Positions 16,255-25,894 are shown, counted from the first letter of the stretch. The stretch: DNA of 64,000 nucleotides from Neorhizobium populisoli (GCF_019430945.1 NZ_JAHYCB010000010.1:62001-126000), one strand, 5' to 3'. A program made the numbers and translations. The notes: a model not told the origin generated them from the letters alone.

Positions 16255-17182
16255 AACTCTCACCATGGCGCCTTCCGTTACGTCTGCTACGTCCCGGCTT
16301 GAGGCCGGCCCGCAGGGCAAACGTCCCCGCAAGGTCCTGTCGTCCCGCAACATCATCGTTTACGGACTGCTCGGACTGGCAGCACTCTATTACCTGCTGC
16401 CGCTTTACGTGATGGTCGTGACCTCGCTCAAGGGCATGCCGGAAATCCGGCTCGGCAACATCTTCTCGCCGCCGATGGAAATTACCTTCGAGCCTTGGGT
16501 CAAGGCCTGGGCTGAGGCCTGCACGGGCCTGAACTGCGACGGTCTTTCGCGTGGTTTCTGGAACTCGGTGAGGATCACCATTCCGTCGGTCATAGTGTCA
16601 ATCGCGATCGCTTCGGTGAACGGTTACGCACTCGCCAACTGGCGCTTCAAGGGTTCGGAAGTGTTCTTCACGATCCTGATCGTCGGCGCCTTCATTCCCT
16701 ATCAGGTGATGATCTATCCGATCGTCATCGTGCTGCGCGAAATGGGCCTCTATGGCACCATCTACGGCCTGATCCTAGTGCATTCGATCTTCGGCATGCC
16801 GATCCAGACGCTGCTGTTCCGCAACTATTTCGTCTCGCTGCCGGAAGAGCTGTTCAAGGCGGCGCGCATCGACGGGGCTGGGTTCTGGCAGATATATTTC
16901 CGCATCATGCTGCCCATGTCGCTGCCGATCTTCGTCGTCTCGATGATCCTGCAGACGACCGGTATCTGGAACGACTTTCTGTTCGGCGTGGTCTTCACCC
17001 GGCCGGATACCTATCCGATGACCGTGCAGCTCAACAACATCGTCAACTCGGTCCAGGGTGTGAAGGAATACAACGTCAATATGGCAGCAACGCTGTTGAC
17101 GGGCGCCGTTCCCCTGATCGTCTATTTCATTTCCGGCCGGCTTTTCGTCCGCGGCATCGCCGCCGGCGCAGTGAAGGGGTAA
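16247..17182 (+). CDS. Sugar ABC transporter permease 2 (MalG/UgpE type)
   Basis: 311 residues. A ~35-residue cytoplasmic N-terminal extension precedes six membrane segments. The EAA loop is A-A-R-I-D-G-A-G-F-W-Q-I-Y-F-R-I-M-L-P. GTG start with GGAGG eight bases upstream (16234-16238) inside the end of permease 1. It ends seven bases before the ATPase gene start. Partners are the adjacent permease, the ATPase and the binding protein. Confidence 0.93.
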   Translation: MDKTLTMAPSVTSATSRLEAGPQGKRPRKVLSSRNIIVYGLLGLAALYYLLPLYVMVVTSLKGMPEIRLGNIFSPPMEITFEPWVKAWAEACTGLNCDGLSRGFWNSVRITIPSVIVSIAIASVNGYALANWRFKGSEVFFTILIVGAFIPYQVMIYPIVIVLREMGLYGTIYGLILVHSIFGMPIQTLLFRNYFVSLPEELFKAARIDGAGFWQIYFRIMLPMSLPIFVVSMILQTTGIWNDFLFGVVFTRPDTYPMTVQLNNIVNSVQGVKEYNVNMAATLLTGAVPLIVYFISGRLFVRGIAAGAVKG

Positions 17183-17188
17183 AACCTG

Positions 17189-18298
17189 ATGAACGCAAAC
17201 GTTTCCATCAATAAATCGAACAGCGTCTCGATCCGCGAGCTGTCACTTTCCTTCGGTTCCGTCACGGTGCTGGAGAACCTCAACCTGGATATCCGCGACG
17301 GTGAATTCCTGGTTCTGCTCGGCTCTTCCGGCTGCGGCAAGTCCACGCTTCTGAACTGCATCGCCGGACTCCTGGAGCCGACCGAGGGTCAGATTTTCAT
17401 CAAGGACAAGAACGTCACCTGGGAAGAGCCCAAGGACCGCGGCATCGGCATGGTGTTCCAGTCCTACGCGCTTTACCCGCAGATGACGGTGGAGAAGAAC
17501 CTCTCCTTCGGCCTGCGCGTCGCCAAGCTGCCGAAGGACGAGATCGACCGCCGCGTCGCCCGCGCCGCCGGCATCCTGCAGATCGAGCCGCTTCTGAAGC
17601 GCAAGCCGGCCGAGCTTTCCGGCGGCCAGCGCCAGCGCGTGGCGATCGGCCGGGCGCTTGTGCGGGACGTGGACGTCTTCCTGTTCGACGAGCCGCTGTC
17701 GAACCTCGACGCCAAGCTGCGTTCGGAACTGCGCGTCGAAATCAAGCGGCTGCACCAGTCGCTGAAGAACACGATGATCTATGTTACCCATGACCAGATC
17801 GAGGCGCTGACGCTGGCGGACCGCATCGCCATCATGAAGAGCGGCGTCATCCAGCAGCTCGACGATCCGCAGACCATCTATAATCGCCCGCGGAACAAAT
17901 TCGTCGCCGGTTTCATCGGCTCGCCGTCGATGAACTTCCTGAAGGGTGAACTGGCGGACGAGGGTGGTAAGCCGGTCTTCAAGACCAATGGCGTGACCTT
18001 CTCGCTCGCAGGTTACGAGACGTCGCAGCCGCTGACGGCCGGCCGCAAGGTCACCCTTGGCGTGCGGCCGGAACATATTCAGGTGGATGGTGATATCGCG
18101 GGCGAAGTGCATGAGGCGGTGGTCGAGATCGAGGAGCCGATGGGCGCCGACAACCTGCTCTGGCTGAAATATGCCGGGCATACGATGTCGGTTCGTATCG
18201 GCGGCGCGCGGCGCTATGCGCCGGGGACCAAGGTTCGGCTTGCGTTCGATATGACGCTGGCGTCGCTGTTCGATGCCGAGACGGAAGATCGGATCTGA
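17189..18298 (+). CDS. Sugar ABC transporter ATPase (MalK/UgpC type)
   Basis: 369 residues. Walker A G-S-S-G-C-G-K-S-T lies near residue 47, with the Q-loop in V-F-Q-S-Y-A-L-Y-P. The signature L-S-G-G-Q-R-Q-R-V-A-I-G-R-A-L, Walker B F-L-F-D-E-P-L-S-N-L-D and the switch His in Y-V-T-H-D-Q are all present. The C-terminal ~120 residues form a TOBE/OB regulatory domain (R-P-E-H-I-Q near 294). It energises the two-permease importer encoded upstream and ends the transport part of the locus; a large palindrome separates it from the beta-mannosidase gene. Confidence 0.95.
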   Translation: MNANVSINKSNSVSIRELSLSFGSVTVLENLNLDIRDGEFLVLLGSSGCGKSTLLNCIAGLLEPTEGQIFIKDKNVTWEEPKDRGIGMVFQSYALYPQMTVEKNLSFGLRVAKLPKDEIDRRVARAAGILQIEPLLKRKPAELSGGQRQRVAIGRALVRDVDVFLFDEPLSNLDAKLRSELRVEIKRLHQSLKNTMIYVTHDQIEALTLADRIAIMKSGVIQQLDDPQTIYNRPRNKFVAGFIGSPSMNFLKGELADEGGKPVFKTNGVTFSLAGYETSQPLTAGRKVTLGVRPEHIQVDGDIAGEVHEAVVEIEEPMGADNLLWLKYAGHTMSVRIGGARRYAPGTKVRLAFDMTLASLFDAETEDRI

Positions 18299-18347
18299 TT
18301 GTGAGGCAAATGGGTTCTTGTTTGGATTGGATGGCGGTGCGTGTGAT

Positions 18348-18503
18348 ACCCCCCTCTGTCCTGCCGGACATCTCCCCCTCAAGGGGGGAGATCGACTTGC
18401 GGCAACGTCTCGCTCATCTCCAACACTATAATTTAAGCTACGGCCGTGCTCCCAGCCAATCTCCCCCCTTGAGGGGGAGATGTCCGGCAGGACAGAGGGG
18501 GGT
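18348..18503. repeat. Large perfect inverted repeat (RIME-like element)
   Basis: Arms 18348-18392 and 18459-18503 are perfect 45-base inverted copies around a 66-base centre. Each arm itself contains a CCCCCTC/AAGGGGGG foldback. A diverged copy of the same element lies between gcvT and gcvH (39773-39946). It resembles the intergenic mosaic palindromes known from Rhizobiaceae. No transposase is associated. It fills most of the 241-base gap between the ATPase and GH2 genes. Confidence 0.88.
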
Positions 18504-18539
18504 GGCCTTCCATACACCTAAGGTCGGCGGATCACCCCA

Positions 18540-20972
18540 ATGACCACCATCAACCTCGCCGGCCAATGGCAGCTCTCATCTGCCCATGAAGCGCATCGCA
18601 CGACGATGTCTCTCCCCGGCGACGTGCATACCGCTTTGAAGTCGGCCGGCATCATTCCCGACCCGTATTTTGGCCGCAACGAAGACGCCGTTCAATGGGT
18701 GGCGAACGAGGATTGGGTGATCGAGCGAGTGTTCATGCTCGATGATACCGAAGGCAGCTGGTATCTCGACATCACAGATCTCGATACGGTCGCGACTGTT
18801 TTAGTCAACCATGCCGTTGTTCTTGAAGCGGATAACTGCTTCCGCCGCTACCGTCCGGATGTGTCTAAAACGCTGAAGATAGGCGAGAATACGATCCGTA
18901 TTCTCTTCCATTCCTCGATCGCCGAGGGAGCCACGCGCCAGGCTCGCCAGCCGTTCTACATCCCCTACCATGCCGGCAATTCACCGATCCCCAACGGCAA
19001 TATGCTGCGCAAGCCGCAATGCCATTTCGGCTGGGACTGGAATATCGCGCTAGCGCCGCTGGGATTGTACGGTGAGATAGCGCTGAAGAAGCTTGAGACC
19101 GCGCGGATCGAGCATGTCATCACCCAGCAGAGGCATGAGGGCGGCGAGGTCGATCTCACAGTCTCGGTAACGCTTTTTGCCGATGGACCGGGCGTGCTGC
19201 CGATCCACTTCTCGTTTGCCGGCGAACGGGTGCGGCTCGATTGCGGCGTGCGGGCCGGCGAGACGATCGTTACGCATGTTTTCCACGTTGAAAACCCGAA
19301 ACTCTGGTGGCCGGCGGGCAGCGGCGAACAGGCGCTTTATACGCTCACGATCGATATTCCGACCGAGACCGTGACCCGGCAGATCGGCCTAAGAACGGTC
19401 GAGCTGCTCACCGATCCGGACGAGGCTGGCAGCCGTTTCGCCTTCCGCATCAACGGCCGCGAAATCTTCTGCCGCGGCGCCAACTGGATTCCGGCCGACG
19501 CGCTGTTCTCGCTTTCCAGTCCGGAAAAAACCGAGGATCTGCTGCGTTCCGCGGCCGATGCCAACATGAACATGCTCCGCGTCTGGGGCGGCGGATTTTA
19601 TGAGCCGGACTGGTTCTACGATCTCTGCGACCGGCTCGGTCTGATGGTCTGGCAGGATTTCCAGTTCTCCTGCAATCTCTATCCCTCGACGCCGGATTTC
19701 CTCGAAAATGTCGAGGCGGAGGTGGAGTACCAAGTTCGCCGGCTGGTTTCGCACCCGTCGATCGTGCTGTGGTGCGGCGATAACGAACTGGTCGGTGCGC
19801 TCAACTGGTTTCCGGAATCGCGCGGCAATCGCGACCGATATCTCGTTTCCTACGACCGCCTGAACCGCACCGTTGAGCAGGCGCTGAAGCGAGCCGCGCC
19901 GCAGGCGATCTGGTGGCCGTCGAGCCCGGCATCCGGTTATCTCGATTATGGCGATGCCTGGCATGCGGATGGTTCCGGCGACATGCATTACTGGTCCGTC
20001 TGGCATGAGAACAAGCCGTTCGATAATTACCGCGCCGTCAAACCGCGCTTCTGCTCGGAATTCGGCTTCCAGTCCTATACCTCGATGCCGGTCATCGAGA
20101 CCTATGTCGATCCGAAGGATATGAACATCGCTTCCCCGGTTATGGAGCATCACCAGAAGAATGCCGGCGGCAATGAGCGGATTGCCGGCACGATGTTCCG
20201 CAATTTCCGCTTCCCGAAAGATTTTCCGAATTTCGTCTATCTGAGTCAGGTGCAGCAGGGACTGGCGATCAAGACGGCGGTCGATTTCTGGCGCTCGCTC
20301 AAACCCCATTGCATGGGGACGCTCTACTGGCAGCTCAACGACACATGGCCGGTCGCCTCGTGGTCCAGCCTCGACTATGGCGGCAGCTGGAAGGTGCTGC
20401 ATTATCTCGCCAAGCGGTTCTTCCAGCCGGTGAACGTGGCGGCGATCCCATCCGAAGACGGTTCGGAAATCCGTTTCTCGGCGGTCAACGATGCGTCTGA
20501 AGATGTAACCCTGAAGCTCAATCTTTCACTGATGAGCCTGAACGGCGAGCGCAAGCCGCTTCAGAGCGTTGAGGTGAGTGTGGCTACGGATGCAGCAGTT
20601 TCGATCCTGTCTTTGCCGACCGACCATGTGCCGGAGCAGACGATCCTCGCGTGGAATTTCACGGCTTCAAACGGCATGACGGGCGAGGGGCATCATGTGT
20701 CCGGCACCTATAAGGCGCTCGAGCTTGAATCCCCCGGACTGGGGCACTCCGTGTCATCTTCCGGTGACGGCTCGTTCGACATCCTCGTGAAAGCCGACGG
20801 CCTTGCGCTTTTCATCCTTGTGGAGAGCAACACGCCCGGCCGATATTCCGATAACGCCTTCGATCTTGCCGCCGGCGAAAGCCGCGTCATCCGCTTCACC
20901 CCCGCCGTCCCTATGGACGCAATCCCGCAATTCCGCATCTATGACCTCTATTCCTGCCAGGCGGCGGGCTGA
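18540..20972 (+). CDS. GH2 beta-mannosidase-like glycoside hydrolase
   Basis: 810 residues: an N-terminal jelly-roll, an immunoglobulin-like domain, then the TIM barrel (about 280-600) and C-terminal beta domains. The acid/base is Glu416 in L-W-C-G-D-N-E-L and the nucleophile Glu507 in F-C-S-E-F-G-F-Q-S. W-Q-D-F-Q-F-S-C and R-V-W-G-G-G-F-Y-E also match beta-mannosidases of family 2. There is no signal peptide, so it should act in the cytoplasm on oligosaccharides brought in by the ABC transporter. Activity on other beta-glycosides is possible; the mannosidase label rests on overall similarity. Confidence 0.88.
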   Translation: MTTINLAGQWQLSSAHEAHRTTMSLPGDVHTALKSAGIIPDPYFGRNEDAVQWVANEDWVIERVFMLDDTEGSWYLDITDLDTVATVLVNHAVVLEADNCFRRYRPDVSKTLKIGENTIRILFHSSIAEGATRQARQPFYIPYHAGNSPIPNGNMLRKPQCHFGWDWNIALAPLGLYGEIALKKLETARIEHVITQQRHEGGEVDLTVSVTLFADGPGVLPIHFSFAGERVRLDCGVRAGETIVTHVFHVENPKLWWPAGSGEQALYTLTIDIPTETVTRQIGLRTVELLTDPDEAGSRFAFRINGREIFCRGANWIPADALFSLSSPEKTEDLLRSAADANMNMLRVWGGGFYEPDWFYDLCDRLGLMVWQDFQFSCNLYPSTPDFLENVEAEVEYQVRRLVSHPSIVLWCGDNELVGALNWFPESRGNRDRYLVSYDRLNRTVEQALKRAAPQAIWWPSSPASGYLDYGDAWHADGSGDMHYWSVWHENKPFDNYRAVKPRFCSEFGFQSYTSMPVIETYVDPKDMNIASPVMEHHQKNAGGNERIAGTMFRNFRFPKDFPNFVYLSQVQQGLAIKTAVDFWRSLKPHCMGTLYWQLNDTWPVASWSSLDYGGSWKVLHYLAKRFFQPVNVAAIPSEDGSEIRFSAVNDASEDVTLKLNLSLMSLNGERKPLQSVEVSVATDAAVSILSLPTDHVPEQTILAWNFTASNGMTGEGHHVSGTYKALELESPGLGHSVSSSGDGSFDILVKADGLALFILVESNTPGRYSDNAFDLAAGESRVIRFTPAVPMDAIPQFRIYDLYSCQAAG

Positions 20973-20995
20973 GGTTTTTTCAAGGGAGGACTATC

Positions 20996-21757
20996 ATGAC
21001 GAAACTCAGCTTCCAGCTTTATTGCGCGCGCAATTTTCCGCCGCTTTCCGACACGTTGAAGCTCGTGGCATCCAAGGGATATACGCAGGTCGAAGGTTTC
21101 GGCGGCATCTATGCCAATCTTGATCAGGCCGGCCTCGATGCGCTGCGTGCCGATCTTGACGCAAATGGCCTTGCCATGCCGACCGGCCATTTCGGTATCG
21201 ACCTTCTTGAAAAGGAACCGCAGCAGGCGCTGGCGATTGCCAAGACGCTCGGCTTGGACGCGATCTATTGCCCGCATCTCGTTGCCGACCAGCGTCCGAC
21301 CGATGCCGCCGGTTGGTTCGCCTTTGGCAAGCGCCTGCAGGAAGCCGGCAAACGGTATCAGGACGCCGGCTACACATTCGGCTGGCACAACCACGATTTC
21401 GAGTTCAAGGCTCTGCCGGATGGCTCGACGCCGCAGGAGCAGATCCTGGCCGGCGGGTCGGATCTTGCCTGGGAAATCGACGTCGCCTGGGTCGTCCGTG
21501 GTGGCGCCGATCCGTTCGCATGGATCGAGAGCTATGCCAAGCGCATCACGGCGGTCCACGTCAAGGATATCGCGCCGGCCGGCGAGAACAAGGACGAGGA
21601 CGGCTGGGCCGATGTCGGTCACGGTACGCTGCCGTGGAAGGACCTGATGGCGGCACTGCGAAAGACGCCGGCCAAATATTTCGTGCTCGAACACGACAAC
21701 CCGAAGGATGTCGACCGCCTGCTGACGCGCTCGATCGCTTCTTTCCAGACCTATTGA
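20996..21757 (+). CDS. Sugar phosphate isomerase/epimerase (xylose-isomerase-like TIM barrel)
   Basis: 253 residues of the AP2Ec/hexulose-isomerase fold. Metal ligands are expected in G-W-H-N-H-D-F-E-F, W-E-I-D-V-A-W-V, H-V-K-D-I-A and the C-terminal V-L-E-H-D-N-P. GGGAGGA precedes the ATG. It sits 23 bases after the beta-mannosidase and 40 before an oxidoreductase, a pairing common in rhizobial sugar-derivative catabolism. The reaction is not known from sequence. Confidence 0.88.
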   Translation: MTKLSFQLYCARNFPPLSDTLKLVASKGYTQVEGFGGIYANLDQAGLDALRADLDANGLAMPTGHFGIDLLEKEPQQALAIAKTLGLDAIYCPHLVADQRPTDAAGWFAFGKRLQEAGKRYQDAGYTFGWHNHDFEFKALPDGSTPQEQILAGGSDLAWEIDVAWVVRGGADPFAWIESYAKRITAVHVKDIAPAGENKDEDGWADVGHGTLPWKDLMAALRKTPAKYFVLEHDNPKDVDRLLTRSIASFQTY

Positions 21758-21797
21758 TCAGCCAAACCTATCGATTCAGAAAGTTCGGAGAATTTTC

Positions 21798-22934
21798 ATG
21801 CCAAAGGAACTTGGCGTCGGCATCATCGGATGCGGCAATATTTCCACCGCCTATTTCAAGCTGGCACCGCTCTTCAAAGGGTTGAAAGTGCTTGCCTGCG
21901 CTGACCTCAATGACAAGGCCGCAGAACTGCGCGCCGAGGAGTTTGGTGTCAAGGCGCAGTCGATCGCCGATCTGCTTGCCAATGACGAGCTCGACGTGGT
22001 CGTTAACCTGACGATCCCGGCGGCGCATTTTTCCGTGTCGAAGGCGATCCTCGAAGCAGGCAAGCACGTCTATTCGGAAAAGCCGCTGACGATCACGCTG
22101 GAAGAGGGCAAGGCGCTGCAGGCGCTGGCCAAGGAGAAAGGCCTGTCGGTCGGGTGCGCGCCGGACACGTTCCTCGGCGGCTCGCATCAGCTCGCCCGCA
22201 AATATATCGACGAGGGCGGCGTCGGGCGTATCACGTCCGGCACCTGCCATGTGATGAGCCCGGGCATGGAAATGTGGCATCCCAACCCCGGCTTCTTCTT
22301 CCTGGAAGGCGGCGGGCCGATCCTTGATCTCGGGCCGTATTATATCGCCAACCTGATCAACCTGATCGGCCCGGTAAAGCGTGTCGGCGCGCTGACTTCC
22401 ATGGCGAACCCGACCCGCAATGTCACCAGTGAGGGACCGTTCAAGGGACAGTCGATCCCGGTCGAGACGCCAACCAATATCCATGCGCTGCTGGAATTCG
22501 TCAGCGGGGCGACGATCACGCTGTCGGCGAGCTGGGATGTCTGGTCGCACCGCCATGCCAATATGGAGCTCTACGGCACCGAAGGCTCGATCTTCGTACC
22601 GGATCCGAACTTCTTCGGCGGTACGGTGGAGGCGAGTGGCCGCAACAAGGATATCAAGCCGCTCGAAGCCTGGGATCATCCCTTTGGCATCAACAACCAG
22701 GAACATCCGCAGGGTCCGCGTGCCAATTATCGCACCGCCGGTCTTGCCGACATGGCGATGGCATTGATCGAGGGGCGCGATGCGCGCTGCTCACTCGATC
22801 GCACCCTGCATGGCGTCGATGTGATGACCTCGATCCTGAAATCCGGCGCGGAAGGTCGTTTCATCGAGCTTACGACGACCTGCACCCAGCCTGCGGCGCT
22901 CGGTATCGCAGAGGCGCAGGCGCTGCTGCGTTGA
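21798..22934 (+). CDS. Gfo/Idh/MocA family NAD(P)-dependent oxidoreductase
   Basis: 378 residues. The N-terminal Rossmann domain starts V-G-I-I-G-C-G-N-I-S-T-A-Y (about 7-19); Y-S-E-K-P-L-T-I-T supplies the conserved E-K-P lysine, and the dimeric beta-sheet domain holds D-L-G-P-Y-Y. It probably oxidises a cyclic sugar or glycoside released by the locus, working with the adjacent isomerase. Substrate unknown. The 118 bases after it contain a short TTCCGGC/GCCGGAA foldback (22943-22958). Confidence 0.9.
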   Translation: MPKELGVGIIGCGNISTAYFKLAPLFKGLKVLACADLNDKAAELRAEEFGVKAQSIADLLANDELDVVVNLTIPAAHFSVSKAILEAGKHVYSEKPLTITLEEGKALQALAKEKGLSVGCAPDTFLGGSHQLARKYIDEGGVGRITSGTCHVMSPGMEMWHPNPGFFFLEGGGPILDLGPYYIANLINLIGPVKRVGALTSMANPTRNVTSEGPFKGQSIPVETPTNIHALLEFVSGATITLSASWDVWSHRHANMELYGTEGSIFVPDPNFFGGTVEASGRNKDIKPLEAWDHPFGINNQEHPQGPRANYRTAGLADMAMALIEGRDARCSLDRTLHGVDVMTSILKSGAEGRFIELTTTCTQPAALGIAEAQALLR

Positions 22935-23052
22935 CGGGATGTTTCCGGCCTGCCGGAAGCGGAAAGCGCTTCTTGGCGTCCGGGATTTGCTCTAAGACTG
23001 CGGCGCGCGCCCGAGAACTGCGCACCGCATTTTCATCCGGAGGATTTTCATT

Positions 23053-24096
23053 ATGAGCTGGCAACCGGCGGATAACCGCTACGAGACCATGAAATATAAC
23101 CGCTGCGGCCGTTCGGGCCTCAAGCTCCCGGCGATCTCGCTCGGCCTCTGGCACAATTTCGGCGACGACACGCCGCATCAGCGCAAGGTGGCGATCTGCC
23201 GCAAGGCCTTCGATCTCGGCATTACGCATTTCGACCTCGCCAATAATTACGGCCCGCTACCGGGCAGCGCCGAGACCGCTTTCGGCCAGATCCTGCGCGA
23301 GGATTTCAAGGGTTATCGCGACGAGCTGATCATCTCGTCCAAGGCCGGTTACAATATGTGGCCGGGTCCTTACGGCGAATGGGGCAGCCGCAAGTATTTG
23401 ATCTCGTCCTGCGACCAGAGCCTGAAGCGCATGGGTCTCGATTATGTCGATATCTTTTATTCGCACCGTTTCGACCCGGATACGCCACTCGAGGAAACCT
23501 GCGGTGCGCTGGACCATATCGTCCGTTCGGGCAGGGCGCTTTATGTCGGTATCTCGTCCTACAATTCGAAGCGTACCCAGGAAGCCATGGCGATCCTCAA
23601 GGAACTCGGCACGCCGATCCTGATCCACCAGCCGAGCTATTCGATGATCAACCGCTGGGTCGAGGAAGATGGCCTGCTCGACACGCTGGAAGACCTGGGC
23701 ATCGGCTCGATCGTCTTCTCGCCGCTGGCGCAGGGCATGTTGACCTCGAAATATCTCGGCGGCATCCCGGACGACAGCCGCGCCGCGCAGGGCAAGTCGC
23801 TGCGTCCCGCCTTCCTCAACGAGCGCAATATCGGCAACCTCAAGGCACTCAATGCGATCGCCGAGAAGCGCGGCCAGACGCTGGCGCAGATGGCACTTGC
23901 GTGGGTTCTGCGCGGTGGTCGGGTGACGACCGCGCTGATCGGCGCGAGCCGTCCGGAACAGGTCGAGGATTGCGTCAAGGCGATCGACAATCTGGAGTTT
24001 TCGGCGGCGGAGCTGGCCGAGATCGATACCTATGCGAAGGATGCGGATATCAACCTCTGGGCGAAGTCGGCCGAGCGGGCTGGGCCGTCGCGTTGA
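23053..24096 (+). CDS. Aldo/keto reductase (YghZ/L-glyceraldehyde-3-phosphate reductase type)
   Basis: 347-residue TIM-barrel reductase. Visible features are the catalytic Tyr in D-L-A-N-N-Y-G-P, a Lys in S-S-K-A-G-Y-N-M-W-P-G-P-Y-G-E-W-G (a signature of the YghZ subgroup) and a C-terminal NADPH loop I-G-A-S-R-P-E-Q. TCCGGAGG ends eight bases before the ATG. In this locus it may reduce an aldehyde or keto sugar released by the glycosidases; the YghZ assignment is by similarity only. Confidence 0.9.
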   Translation: MSWQPADNRYETMKYNRCGRSGLKLPAISLGLWHNFGDDTPHQRKVAICRKAFDLGITHFDLANNYGPLPGSAETAFGQILREDFKGYRDELIISSKAGYNMWPGPYGEWGSRKYLISSCDQSLKRMGLDYVDIFYSHRFDPDTPLEETCGALDHIVRSGRALYVGISSYNSKRTQEAMAILKELGTPILIHQPSYSMINRWVEEDGLLDTLEDLGIGSIVFSPLAQGMLTSKYLGGIPDDSRAAQGKSLRPAFLNERNIGNLKALNAIAEKRGQTLAQMALAWVLRGGRVTTALIGASRPEQVEDCVKAIDNLEFSAAELAEIDTYAKDADINLWAKSAERAGPSR

Positions 24097-24120
24097 GAAA
24101 ATAAGCTGCACGGCCGGAGC

Positions 24121-24246
24121 TGCCCCTCATCCCCCTGCCGGGACCTTCTCCCCGTTTTGACGGGAGAAGGAGGATGTGGCGAGGCGGTGCTCCATCGGCC
24201 TTCTCCCCGCATGCGGGGAGAAGGTGGCGGCAGCCGGATGAGGGGC
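24121..24246. repeat. RIME-type palindromic repeat
   Basis: Arms 24121-24170 and 24199-24246 are imperfect inverted copies of each other. Both contain CCTTCTCCCCG and CCCCTCATCC, and each arm folds on itself (the right arm as CTTCTCCCCGC-AT-GCGGGGAGAAG). Sequence and arrangement resemble the Rhizobium intergenic mosaic element. It fills the 184-base gap between the aldo-keto reductase and GH43 genes and is unrelated in sequence to the element at 18348-18503. Confidence 0.85.
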
Positions 24247-24280
24247 TGCCGCAACCTGAATTGTCTTTCTGGGAGGAACC

Positions 24281-25894
24281 ATGATCCGCAACCCTATCCT
24301 GCCGGGTTTCAATCCGGATCCGTCCATCTGCCGCGTCGGCGAGGATTATTATATCGCCACCTCCACCTTCGAGTGGTATCCGGGCGTGCAGATCCATCAC
24401 TCCCGCGATCTGGTGAACTGGACGCTGGTGCGGAGGCCGCTGGAGCGGGCGAGCCAGCTGGAAATGCGGGGCAATCCCGACAGCTGCGGCATCTGGGCGC
24501 CATGCCTTTCCTATGCGGATGGCCTGTTCTGGCTGGTCTATACGGACGTCAAGCGCTTCGACGGCAATTTCAAGGACGCGCATAATTACATCGTCACTTC
24601 GCCGACGATCGAGGGCGAATGGTCCGATCCGATCTATGTGAATTCCTCCGGTTTCGACCCGACGCTTTTCCACGATGACAACGGCCGCAAATGGTTCCTG
24701 AACATGCAGTGGAACCACCGCACCGAAAGTTACGGCGGCGCCCCGAAACATCCGGCTTTCGACGGCATCCTGATGCAGGAATGGGATGCGAAAACGAAGG
24801 CGCTGAAAGGCCCGATCAAGAACATTTTCGCCGGCAGCCCGCTCGGGCTGGTCGAGGGGCCGCATCTCTTCAAGCGGAACGGCTGGTATTACCTGACGAC
24901 CGCCGAGGGCGGCACGGGTTACGACCACGCGGTGACCATGGCGCGGTCGCGGACGATCGACGGTTCGTACGAGATGCATCCGCAGCTGCATCTGATCACC
25001 TCCAAGGATCATCCCAAGGCCACTCTGCAGCGGGCCGGTCACGGGCAATATGTCGAGACTCCGGATGGGCAGGCCTATCACACGCATCTCTGCGGCCGCC
25101 CGCTTCCGCCGAACCGCCGCTGCACACTCGGTCGCGAGACGGCGCTGCAGAAATGCATCTGGGAAGACGACTGGCTCTATCTCGCCCAGGGCAGCATGGT
25201 TCCGGATGTGGACGTCCCGGCGCCGATCGATGTCGAGCCCATCGAGAAGGCCGCGCGATTGGAAACTCATTTTGATTCTGACGTGTTGCCGATGGAGTTT
25301 CAGTGGCTAAGAACGCCCCAACCGGAGAGGATTTTCAGCCTCTCGGCGCGGCCGGGTCACCTGCGCCTTTTCGGTCGCGAAAGCATCGGCTCCTGGTTCG
25401 AGCAGGCGCTGGTCGCGCGACGGCAGGAGCATCATTCCTTCCGCGCCGAAACGGTCGTCGATTTCTCGCCGGAGACCTACCAGCAGGTCGCGGGCCTGAC
25501 GCATTACTACAATCGGCACAAGTTCCATGCCGTCGTCGTGACGCTACATGAGAAGCTCGGCCGCGTCGTGACGATCTTTTCCTGCCCGGGCGATTTCCCG
25601 CATGGCCGCATGAGCTTTCCAGTGAGCAGCGGCGTTGCCTTGCCGGATGGTCCGGTGCATCTCGCCATGGATATCCGCGGCAATGACCTGCAATTCTATT
25701 GGCGTGCCGGCGGGTCGAACGACTCGCAGGAACTTGGCCCGGCGCTGGATGCAAGCGTGATTTCGGACGAGGGTGGACGGGGCGAGCATGGCTCGTTTAC
25801 CGGCGCTTTTGCGGGTGTTTTTGCTTTCGACACTTCGGGTCGCGCTAAGCCTGCAGACTTCGATTCCTTCGCCTACGAGGCACTGAAACCGTAA
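24281..25894 (+). CDS. GH43 beta-xylosidase/alpha-L-arabinofuranosidase
   Basis: 537 residues: an N-terminal five-bladed propeller (1-~310) and a C-terminal beta-sandwich (XynB-type). The catalytic trio is Asp13 (N-P-D-P-S), Asp126 (F-D-P-T-L-F) and Glu192 (V-E-G-P-H-L-F). GGGAGGA precedes the ATG. There is no signal peptide, so it hydrolyses short xylo- or arabino-oligosaccharides in the cytoplasm. It is the last gene of the glycan-catabolic locus; being next to a GH2 beta-mannosidase implies a mixed plant-wall substrate. Confidence 0.92.
   Translation: MIRNPILPGFNPDPSICRVGEDYYIATSTFEWYPGVQIHHSRDLVNWTLVRRPLERASQLEMRGNPDSCGIWAPCLSYADGLFWLVYTDVKRFDGNFKDAHNYIVTSPTIEGEWSDPIYVNSSGFDPTLFHDDNGRKWFLNMQWNHRTESYGGAPKHPAFDGILMQEWDAKTKALKGPIKNIFAGSPLGLVEGPHLFKRNGWYYLTTAEGGTGYDHAVTMARSRTIDGSYEMHPQLHLITSKDHPKATLQRAGHGQYVETPDGQAYHTHLCGRPLPPNRRCTLGRETALQKCIWEDDWLYLAQGSMVPDVDVPAPIDVEPIEKAARLETHFDSDVLPMEFQWLRTPQPERIFSLSARPGHLRLFGRESIGSWFEQALVARRQEHHSFRAETVVDFSPETYQQVAGLTHYYNRHKFHAVVVTLHEKLGRVVTIFSCPGDFPHGRMSFPVSSGVALPDGPVHLAMDIRGNDLQFYWRAGGSNDSQELGPALDASVISDEGGRGEHGSFTGAFAGVFAFDTSGRAKPADFDSFAYEALKP

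Noticed and set aside
18348-18503. Long inverted repeat considered as an insertion-sequence remnant
   Set aside because: No transposase frame between the arms and no target duplication seen; sequence and second copy fit an intergenic palindromic repeat.
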